Of a DNA stretch of 64,000 nucleotides, positions 49,361 to 64,000 are shown in pieces; the stretch's first letter is position 1; every line of letters begins with the position of its first letter. Source of the DNA: Hetaerina americana (taxonomy: Eukaryota; Arthropoda; Insecta; Odonata; Calopterygidae); contig JAKTNV010000018.1 in NCBI GenBank assembly GCA_022747635.1, positions 1-64,000 of the forward strand. The letters run 5' to 3'. Below the pieces are notes generated by a model, which ran no database searches, had not been told where the DNA came from, and saw nothing but the letters and a program-made list of their open reading frames with translations. A program made the position numbers and the translations under genes.

Positions 49361-50309
49361 GCCAATTCGGTATATAATAATTTTCTTCACAAATGCTTGC
49401 ATGACAGCTCGACCACGAAGTATCGGAAGTTCTGCGAAACGCAGAGATAATCCGTGGCATATAATCTCATACGACTAGGCGCTTAAGTACACAAGATAAG
49501 GCGGCTGGGGCAATCATAGTCCGACGGCTTCACATTTCAAATGTGCAACTCGGCGTTTTTCGTACGGAGCACGGAAGCGGTACAGTATGGAGTTAGCTAG
49601 GCTCCCAGAAGAAATTCATTTTGAAAGATATTTTTCTACATTCATGAACATGGGGGGGAAAGTAAACTTATATCTTGAAAATATATGTATAAATATACCT
49701 TTAAGTACTAAATAACCACACGTATGAATCGTTCGTTCGTTATGAATGATTCATTCCGGAATCATACAAATTGGTCACATGACACATTGGTCACGTGAAG
49801 AAAAATATTTTCCTCTCAGGCGGAGGATGAAGAGAAGCTCGTAAGAAATAGTCGGAAGTAATGCTGTGCACGTATGTCTACTGACTTTATTAGGAATCCG
49901 ACGAGGACAAGAGCAGTAATATATGTTTTATTCCTGCAGACGTTCTCATGACATCATAGGCTGTGTTCATCTGTAATATTGTTGGTAAGTCTCCACAATA
50001 ATGGAACGGCTTATTTTTGGAAACAAGCCAGATTTTATCAAAACGACTTATTTTTTGATGCTCTTAAATGTGTGCTTTCGAAACGTCTTGTGTGGTTATT
50101 TCCTGTGAAGTTGATACTCCAGTGAGATATTTCGGTTTTCCTAGGTTTCATGTAGTTAAATTTTATTATTTAATTTTATTATGAAGTTAAATATTGGAGA
50201 TATTATTGAAGCCGGGAAACGGAAAATAGTACCTAGCTTGAGAAATCAATGTTGGCTGACTAATCATAATTTGTAATAAGTTTTATACCGTATCGCGAAA
50301 CTGGCTTCT

Positions 50310-50527
50310 GTTTTGTAAGTAAATGTTGCCTGCCTGTAGTGAAGCTTGCACATACGTGCCCGTATTTTATTGGGTGTAGTAATTCGTCAAGTATCACGCA
50401 TGATATTGCATTTACATTTTGATTTCGGAAAATGCCGTTGATATTTTCTTGAGGATTCCCGGGACACTTCTAGATGTCCATATCGTGATGACTTAAAGTT
50501 TTCATTGTTGACGCGTAGCTTTTATAT
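50310..50527 (+). repeat. Dispersed repeat, copy 3 of 3
   Basis: Same blocks and order as 47564-47776: GTAAGTAAATGTTGCCTGCC through TTGTTGACGCGTAGC. Confidence 0.85.
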
Positions 50528-51490
50528 GTTGTCACAAAGTAGACTAACTTAATTTTATTTTGCATTGAAATAAGCGCATTAAGACTGTCACCAAGCAAGA
50601 TATTTTGAAACATAGGGTTGATTTCAATAAGAAATTTAATTTTCAAGAATATCAGGAAGATGAAGCTTTGCAATTTTTCTACCCCGGATGAAAACGGCGT
50701 GAAAAATATGTGCTAATCAAGCGACATACATTGTTTGCCGTTAAATGCAATAAGACGCTGCCCTAACACTGTAGTGTTACGACCACGTACAACGACAGTA
50801 TGTTGGAGATTTGCCTGGAAAATTGCCATGGCGAAGATTCGGGTTATATATGAAATGCTTACCCCGCATAATTATCATTTTGTAGCTCTACATTGGATAT
50901 TTCGTGTTTCTGATTAAAATATCAGACGTTATTTAGCTGCAGTAGTAATTTCATCCCAGTTCGTCATCGTTGGCATTTCTGAACCGGTCGAATTTTGGTT
51001 TTATTTGGATGTTGCTTTCTCTAACGTTTAATGGTTCAAGAAATTTTTGAATCATAAGGTTGAAGAAGTGAGATTTTGTGAATGTATCATATACATCTGT
51101 ATGCTTTGAAAGAAATGAACTAATAATAATAGCTTTAGAGTTAATAGGAGAGTGAAATAATAATTTGCGAGCAATGTGAAAAGTGGTTTCCTACATAGGT
51201 GCTATTTTAAAATTCAATTCAATGTAGTCTTCTCATCCAGTTTTCCCCGAAATATTCTCCCTTGAAAATTAACATTAGGAGGCTGCTGTACCCTGTTCTC
51301 TCTTCATTGTATTTAATCTCTGTGGGCATAATTGATGAGTGACTTAATCCCTGCTGTTATACTATTGCATTACATGCCATTGCTTCCAGTCTTGTATTCT
51401 TAACTGATTGTAATGTATATGTCCTTCTATCATAGAATTTCATTCTATGTGCATAAGAACACTATAAATGCTGTAATCAACCTAAAGGTC
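50528..51490. other. Intergenic sequence, nothing recognised
   Basis: AT-rich; no gene or element recognised. Confidence 0.45.
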
Positions 51491-51494
51491 GCTT

Positions 51495-51735
51495 TGATAC
51501 GTGGTGGTAGTGTTCACCTAGTACTAAGCCCTATATGGCGTGTGAAATTCACACATTAACAGGGTAATAACGTGGACCAGTTCCTTACCCTGTGCCAGTT
51601 ATGGTATCCCAGGAAGATCTGGTACCCGAAAAATCACATAGCTTGATTGGAGCTGCAGGTGCCAAGATAGGCTTGCCCGGGAATCAAACCTGGTGTGCCC
51701 AAGTCAGTAGGCCAATGCTCTATTGCGACCCTCTG
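51495..51735 (-). mobile_element. tRNA-derived SINE, family 1, reverse copy
   Basis: The minus strand reads from a degenerate A-box region (CAATAGAGCATTGGCC) through the B-box-like CCAGGTTTGATTCCCGGG to the shared body with CCAGATCTTCCTGGGATACC and GTGTGAATTTCACACG. Confidence 0.85.
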
Positions 51736-52053
51736 TGTACATATACTTTGCAAAACAGTGTTGTTTTACTCAAGCTTTGTGTTCCTGGCATTCCTCTGCC
51801 TTCATTGCCTTTCACAATGCTCAAGTGTAAGCCTTGAAACCTCACTGACCCTATAACTATCATTACTCCATGAAAATCAGCATTCTCATTGGGTTGTTGT
51901 TCTCTATCCATCTTTCTCTGCCTTCAGTGGTTTGCCAAATTATTTCTATGGGCAAGATTTGTTTTAACTTCTAACTAAGTTTATTTCCATTGAAAGATTA
52001 ATATTACTGAACATAACAGTTTCAGGTTTAACTTAGTGGAATTCCTTCTAGAT

Positions 52054-52366
52054 GAGGGTAAAAAAAGAAACTTTGCACTTCCACCGAAAGATTAAATGAA
52101 CATGAACTTCCACAAGTTAGAGCCAGAAACCTTCCAATGCATACCCTCCCCCTCCCCATGACCACTAAGAGTTTGCTGCCCCTGCCCTCAACTTACCCCC
52201 TCTCCCTTACTCCTACCCCTACATTCCTCCCCTCTTGGAGCCAGGCTCTTTCAGCTGAGCATTTTTTATGTATATCACCCGATGATGATGTGTAGCATCG
52301 AAACCACGGTCGCCTGAAGTATCAAATCTTAATATGGAAGGTCTAAGTTTCTTTTTTTACCCTCAA
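52054..52366. repeat. Foldback repeat with CGATGATGATG...GAAAC near its right end
   Basis: The left end GAGGGTAAAAAAAGAAACTT is mirrored by AAGTTTCTTTTTTTACCCTC on the right. 52281-52310 reads CCCGATGATGATGTGTAGCA then TCGAAACCACGG. The inner part of the left arm (TTAAATGAACAT..ACTTCCACAA) recurs at 53345-53375. Confidence 0.8.
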
Positions 52367-52447
52367 CATTAATATTACTGATTGCTGTCAAGCAGCAAAG
52401 ACCATCCTGTGGATACATCTTTTGTTATTATTGTACATAAATGTAGA

Positions 52448-52700
52448 ATGGGGATCAAAGTAGCTGAGGGATAGAGCATTGGACTAGTGACTTGTGGGCC
52501 TGGGTTCAATTCCCAGGTATGCATCTTTGAGCACCCCCATCGGCGCTCAATCTCTGTGATTTTTTTTAGATACCCAGATCTTCCCGAGAAACCATAGCTG
52601 GCACAAGTAAAGGAACTGGCTTGACTTATTGCCCTGTTATTGTGTGAATTTCACATGCAGTTAGGCTTAGCACTGGGTGAATCACTTGTATTGGGGATTC
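52448..52700 (+). mobile_element. tRNA-derived SINE, family 1, most complete copy
   Basis: Pol III-like A box TAGCTGAGGGATAGAGC and B box GGGTTCAATTCCC, then the body with CCCAGATCTTCCCGAGAAAC and GTGTGAATTTCACATG. Other copies are at 805-990 and 51495-51735. Confidence 0.88.
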
Positions 52701-52819
52701 TTGATATCCACCAGGAATAATTCTCGAGATGCTTTCAAGTGTGGTTCAGAATGATGCATAGTGCTTGGTATGTTCATAGGAAAAGGTATCAAGGGCTGAT
52801 TGGGGGTGAAGAATATTGC

Positions 52820-53420
52820 GTAGATCAAATAGGATGCAGTATATGGGATAAAGAACTCAATGTGCTCTTTATTTTGGCGCCGCTAGTTATAATGCTGAGG
52901 CATCATCATCAGGTACAGATTCACTCAAGTTGCGGTCCATTTATATACCATTCTTGTGGGGGAAGGGGTGTGTGAGACAGGGAAGGGAAAGAGGAGGGGT
53001 TGTGATCAGCGTTGATGGGAGAGGGCTGTTAAGCATCGGGAAAAAGGGGTCAAGTGGGGTTCACAGTGAGGGGGGGGGGAAGGGTAGTTGGGTCTTTCCA
53101 AGGAGGAAAGGGGATTGGGGAGAGGTGCTCAAACAGTAATTTGATGACCAAATGACCCTTTTTCCAATTCCTTGTGATTTTCAGCTCTTCCCACTTGTCC
53201 ATCTTCCTTTGTCTATTTGATGTATCAGTTCCGGGTTGAAATCGCTCCCACAATTTTCTTCCCACAGATGCTTGACGAAGTGAGATTGCATGAGGTCACA
53301 AAAGTAGTTCCAAAATAAAGAACAGTGGAAACATACATTGTGTTCTTCATTTAATGAACATAAACGTCCACAAAGTTGAGTCAGAAATCATCGAATACAT
53401 AGGATGCAGTATGTGGGGGG
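52820..53420. repeat. Repeat bounded by AGGATGCAGTATATGGG direct copies
   Basis: AGGATGCAGTATRTGGG occurs near 52829 and 53401. Inside, GCTCTTTATTTTGG and CCAAAATAAAGAAC are inverted, and the minus strand near 52915 reads TACCTGATGATGATGCCTCA. The middle is G-rich (52965-53130). Confidence 0.65.
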
Positions 53421-53994
53421 GGGTCCAGCCTCTTGAAAACTCAGCTGCCTCCAGACCACCATTGTGCTCACCCTATAAACATCAGTGTGCCTTCCTTTGC
53501 TTGAGTTCTCCTTGTGTTTTTCAGTCAGTTTTATATTATACTCTGCACTTACTTCACTTTCTAATCTCAGTTTTTCTTCCTCCTTTTCTTCACTCTCTCA
53601 CTTCCTCACCATATGCATCCCAAACAGAGTACACACGTTAACATTTGAGTTTGAGCTGTCACTCTTATAATTGTGCCCTCACCTCCTAATGGCTGAGCCA
53701 CCTGACTGGTTTGGAACACGAGAAGTTTGATGACAATGAAAGTTCCTCTTAACATACCCTGAAATTGTCCAATTGTTTTAATTTTTTGGTGATATCTCTT
53801 AGCAATTTAGTTTCTCAACTTTACTTGGAAACCTCTCAACGTGGGTACCATGTAGTAGGAAATACTAATGCCCAATGATAATTGCATATTGGTAATTAAT
53901 AATGTAAGGTCTAGTGAAGAAAAAATATATTCAACATAATGTGGTATGCTGATATGAGGTATTAGATTTTCTGGCCTAAAGCATGTCTTGCTGG

Positions 53995-55065
53995 TCACAT
54001 TTTGCAACTTGTTTATTTCGAAGGATACAGCTTAATCGAACTTGTCGCCCTCAAAGTACAACATGCCTTGGCTGGCGACACACCTTTGCCAACATTTCTT
54101 CCAGCTCTCGAACCCTGCCTGGCCAGCTGCCTTAGGGATCCTCTTCAGGTCTGCCATACAATTAGCTTTAATGTTCACAATAGAGTAGAATCGGTGCCTT
54201 TACAAGGTTGATTTTAACTTGTGGAAACAAAAAAAGTCTGATGGAGCCACATCCGGAGAGTAGGGTGGCTGCAGGATCACGGAAGTTCCGGTTCTGGTGA
54301 AAAACTGTCAAGATCAGCACCATGTGAGCCAGTGCGTTATCATGGCGGAAACGCCATGCATTGTTTCTCCCCATGTTTGACCTCTTTCGGCTCATTGTGA
54401 CCCTCAGCCTCTTCATAACCTTTAACTAGAAATTTTGTTGACGGTTTGACCTTAAGGGGCGTATTCGCGATGAATGAGCCCTTGCCAATGGAAGAAACAC
54501 ACCAGCATGACCTTCACATTGGACCGGGACATGTGAGCTTTCTTTGGTCCATGTCCAAATTTTCAGTTAATATGCAATGTAATGCACTTTTTGAAATGCA
54601 TACTTTGTCTACTAGCTCACGCACTTTAAGTCGATGATCATTCAGTATCACTTAGTGGATTTTCTTCCCCGTTTCTGGAGTCGTCACCTCATTTGGTCGA
54701 CCAATGCGGTGCTCGTCTTGACAGCTCGTACGGCTTAGTTTACACTCTGCTACCCAATATTTTACTGCAGTAAATGAAGGAGCAGACTCACCCAGAGTAG
54801 AATCCAGTTCAGCTTTTATATCGGTTGGGCTGAGGCCTTTCAAATAGAAGTATTCTATCGCATAACGATGACCAATTTCCTCCATTTTCACAAATTCCCT
54901 GAAAACGTACACGAATGGTGGATGCCAAAAAAATATCAAGCAATGTAGCATCTTCAAACTTGAAACATATGCTTTATAGATTGCATAATTTCTAATACAG
55001 TGATATTTTTAAAACAAACTACTGCCATCTCTAGGTCTGGCCATGTACTTCTGGGACCACCCTCG
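53995..55065 (-). mobile_element. Chimeric mariner: N-terminus of one lineage, C-terminus of another
   Basis: The right end (CGAGGGTGGTCCCAGAAGTA on the minus strand, TA at 55066-55067) and 54890-54560 match the mariner at 14821: EIGHRYAIEYFYLKGLSPTD, RPNEVTTPETGKKIH, ILTENLDM. From about 54530 downwards the protein belongs to another lineage: HREYAP, FRHDNALAHM, LKRIPKAA, CWQRCVASQGMYFEGDKFD. Frameshifts throughout. The left limit is approximate. Confidence 0.85.
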
Positions 55066-55559
55066 TAACTCAATGATGGTATCTGTGGATGTAATGAGGA
55101 ATAATAAACGAGGAAGAGTCAAAAGTGTTGATGAAGAGGTGTTTTTATCATACCTAATAATTTGTACATATTTCATGGGTTTCCTCATGTTTGCATTAGG
55201 ATTTTTTCTGTTTTCAAAGTTTTTCTTTGCATTCATGCTTTCTGGAAAGCCAATTCTTTTTCTACTCCCATCTCTCCTACAAAATATTCTCCTATGCAGA
55301 CTATAAAATCCCACCAGCTATAGATCAAGCATTTGGTGGTTAAAAGAGCTTTAGAGGGCATATTATGTACATTGGTTTTTTTGGCAATATTTGACCTGCC
55401 ATGAGATCACTCTAGGCCGTTAACTTAGTGGATTTTGGTTGTAGTTGTTAAGGGAGGTAGTCGTGGCAGCTGAGGTTATTTTCTCCATGAGGGATGGGTA
55501 TTTGATGGAGGTAGGATTATGGATCATATCATAGATTTGTTGTTGAGGCCGCTTGGCAG

Positions 55560-55665
55560 GTTTCTGCGATTGGAGGCTTTTAACGTGTGGAAGAAAATGG
55601 AGAAACTGAAATGGAGCAGAAAAAAAACGAATGCAGAAGTTCTGGGCATTGTATGGAGAAATTCA
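55560..55665 (+). mobile_element. LINE-R1 C-terminal scrap
   Basis: Encodes RLEAFNVWKKMEKLKWSRKK then TNAEVLGIVWRN, matching the family tail. Confidence 0.75.
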
Positions 55666-55667
55666 GT

Positions 55668-56260
55668 ATTTAGAGAAAGTTAAGTATATGTTCATTCTTC
55701 AAATGCAGTAGGTATGTCTATGATTAAATTTTCTATGGCTGATGTAGTTAATGTTCTAGGGTAAAAACCTAACTGGGAGTGAGAAAAATGTCATTTATTT
55801 CAAAATATTTGCTTGATATTGATTTAGTTCAGAAACATTTAATTTATTCTTTACCTTTTCAAGAATTAAAATATTTTCTTCATTTTATGTTTAACAGTTT
55901 ACAGATAGCCATTCTAATTTTTATTTAATCATTCATACTATTTTTGATTGAATTCTCTTAATCAACTTTCTAATAATTATTGATAAATTCTACAGTTTTA
56001 CTATAAAATATATATATCTTTTACCTAAGAGTTATGCCATACCATTATTTCTGGTGAGTTGAAATCGTGACAGTGTTAACATTTGTTTTAATTAAAAGTG
56101 GTTCTCAGGATCATCCATAAGAGGTTAGAGAGTAGGGCAATGATGACTTGGGGGTTGATCAGTTTGGGTTGAGGAAAGGGAGAAGCACCATGATGCCATA
56201 GCAATAAGGTCACTGATAGAAAAACAGAAAACAATCAGGATGTATTTTTCAGCTTCATAG
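55668..56260 (+). repeat. Segmental duplication, copy 2 (partner 48452-49250)
   Basis: Lacks the roughly 180-bp insert and the long TA run of copy 1, and continues without a break into LINE-R1 coding sequence, so it probably shows the older arrangement. Confidence 0.92.
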
Positions 56261-57145
56261 ATTTTGAAAAGATGCTTAATAGAGTAACTTGGGTAAATTG
56301 ATGAATGTATTTGCAGAAAATAGGAGTAGATTTGAGGGACAGGAGGCTAATCCGCAACCCGTACATGTCTTAGACTGCTTAGGTGTGAGTGGGGAACAAA
56401 TAGTCCAGATGGGCAGTGTTAGGAAGAGGTGTAGAGCAGGGTTTGCCACTATCTCTGTTGCTGTTCAACCTGTATGTGGAGGAAATGATTAAAGAGGCAT
56501 GGGAGGAACTGGAGGTAAGAATGAAAGTCTGAGGGGAATTTGTGAAATCAATTAGGTTTGCTGATGACCAAGCTTTAGTTTGTCAGTCAGCCAATAGAGG
56601 GGTTGCAAGCATTGCTGAGTGAACTGGAAATTCAGTGCAATATATGTTGGATGAAAATAAATGTAGACAAAACAAAGACAATATAATTTTCCAGTAAGAC
56701 CAAGACTAAACTTAACGTTAAAATATAAGAGGAAAAACTAGAGCAGATGGATCAGCTAGCGTGTCGCGGAAGTGTTTTGGACCAAAAAAGTCAAAGTAGT
56801 AGGGACGTAAGGAGAAGAATTCTACTTCGCAAAGAGGCTTTCACGAGGAGGAGGGAGTTGATGGCAGAGATGTTGAGTAAGGATGTTAAGAAAAGACTCA
56901 AAATAACTTTAATATGGAGCATGGTTATGTACATTGCAGAAACATGGTCAGTGAAGCAGTATAATAGACTTAGATTGGAGGCTTTTGAAATGTGGGTGTG
57001 GAGAAGATGAAGTGGATAGAAAGGTAAACAAATGAGGAAGTCCGGGGTATGGCGAGAGTGAAGGAGGGGGGATTGCTGGGAGAAATCCTATGGAAGCTGG
57101 AAAAATGGATGCAGAGCGTTTTGAATGGTAATGGGCAGTGACAAT
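56095..57145 (+). mobile_element. LINE-R1, decayed reverse transcriptase through C-terminus
   Basis: Translated pieces in order: DQFGLRKGRS-like, CFIDFEK-like, LLFNLYVEEMIKEAWEELEV, RFADDQALVCQSAN (FADD box), SSRDVRRRILLRKEAF, SKDVKKRLKITLIWSMVMYI then AETWSVKQ, and RLEAFEMWVWRR. Many stops and frameshifts; inactive. It is the longest copy of this family in the window. Confidence 0.92.
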
Positions 57146-57856
57146 AAGAATTCCGTAACCTCAAGTCTTTTAGCAATGGAACCAATTGCGGCATATTATT
57201 GCTATCAACTGCTCATTAACTTTGTAAATTATATTCCCACAGCCGATGTTAGCCAGGCTGATTTAGGAAATTGTGTATCGTAGCCTGCCCATATTGAAAC
57301 ATGTCAAGCGCATAAATTAGCAAACTACAATGTTAAGTGTCATTTATAGATGCAAAATGAGATATCTTGAATCCAGTTCAAGTGCACAAAATATCTAACT
57401 GTAAAGATAATTGGCTATTGACATGAGACATTGAAGTCAGGGTCATTAAATCATGACTTCCATGGAAAAAGTATTGTGATTTTCTTTCCTTTATGGTTAC
57501 TCAAAACCTAGCTGGTGACTTAATTGATGGTTTCAGGGGTTAATTTATGGAATGGATTCATGTTACAAATGAAAAGATAATAACTTCGTGATTCCACAGA
57601 AAATTTATTTCCTGTGGAATCATAGTTATTATTTTTTTAATTTTAGCTGGTGGCATGTGGAAGGAAATTTTTGTAATCGAATTAGATGGTTGTTTTTGAT
57701 TCAATCAATTTTTTCCTTCCTTGAAATATTCCAACAGTGGTGCTGTATGAATTAATTGACAAGAATAATGTTGGTTTTGGATCAAGTTAAATGTTAAAAC
57801 TTGCATGTTCGGATACATTTCATGTACCCATTTCATATTATTCATTTCTTCCCTAG
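57146..57856. other. Sequence upstream of the first visible ZNFX1-like exon
   Basis: Probably the end of a 5' intron, because the exon starts after CATTTCTTCCCTAG at 57856. I could not identify the upstream non-coding exon or promoter. Confidence 0.45.
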
Positions 57857-57873
57857 GTAATTATCAGCCAAAT

Positions 57874-63900
<6,027 letters not shown>

Positions 63901-64000
63901 GTAAGACCTGATGATTTTTACTATAAATTAAATGTTCTTTAAGTAGGTGGCCAAAAATTAACGGATCATAAAAATGGGAGGTTCGTGTTAGAATTATTAT

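Noticed and set aside
57805..57873. Upstream ATG extension of the ZNFX1-like protein (MFGYISCTHF...)
   Set aside because: These codons lie before a strong acceptor (TTCTTCCCTAG) and are pyrimidine-rich intron sequence.

Overview
This is a window of animal, most likely arthropod (insect), nuclear DNA. It is AT-rich, has long introns with GT..AG borders, and is crowded with decayed mariner-type transposons, non-LTR retrotransposons, tRNA-like SINEs, foldback repeats and microsatellites. I see no rRNA, functional tRNA, CRISPR array or bacterial operon structure. The exact taxon cannot be fixed from the sequence.

Two host genes account for almost all real coding sequence. The first, on the minus strand (46437 down to 7263), is a ten-exon C2H2 zinc-finger gene of the ZXD family (vertebrate ZXDA/ZXDB/ZXDC). 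Every splice junction I propose is phase-compatible. The joined CDS is 3078 nt (1025 residues): a long acidic N-terminal region, exactly ten consecutive C2H2 fingers, and a C-terminal region spread over four small exons. The second, on the plus strand (57874 to beyond 63900), is the 5' part of a ZNFX1-type superfamily 1 RNA helicase gene. Three coding exons are visible, covering an Arg/Gly-rich N-terminus, Walker A, the VEEAAE Walker B-like motif and QHRMRP; the rest lies past the window edge. The two genes are divergently arranged around about 11 kb of repeat-rich intergenic DNA.

Layout: 1-990 holds an internally deleted LINE, a TA/TG microsatellite and a SINE. From 991 to 7262 is sequence downstream of the ZXD-like stop codon. 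From 7263 to 46437 is the ZXD-like gene, whose introns hold most of the mobile elements: mariner copies at 9.8, 14.8, 16.8, 23.0, 24.1, 28.5 and 37.8 kb, LINE pieces at 11.3, 12.1, 22.0, 27.1, 29.6, 33.2, 35.3, 37.0 and 43.7 kb, and inverted tRNA-like repeats at 13.6 and 31.9 kb. From 46438 to 57856 is intergenic DNA with a three-copy repeat (47.6, 49.2, 50.3 kb), a roughly 600 bp duplication (48.6 and 55.7 kb), SINEs, foldbacks, a chimeric mariner (54.0-55.1 kb) and a LINE (56.1-57.1 kb). From 57857 to 64000 is the ZNFX1-like gene; its first visible intron carries LINE and transposase scraps, very long TA tracts and a deletion-derivative mariner inserted inside a TA tract.

The most interesting unexplained structure is a set of dispersed palindromes whose centres carry a CTGATGATG...GAAAC motif, resembling the hammerhead-ribozyme core but lacking helix I. 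Also notable are a mariner with 150-bp terminal inverted repeats that replace the transposase C-terminus, and two mariner copies on opposite strands that share an apparently identical internal deletion.
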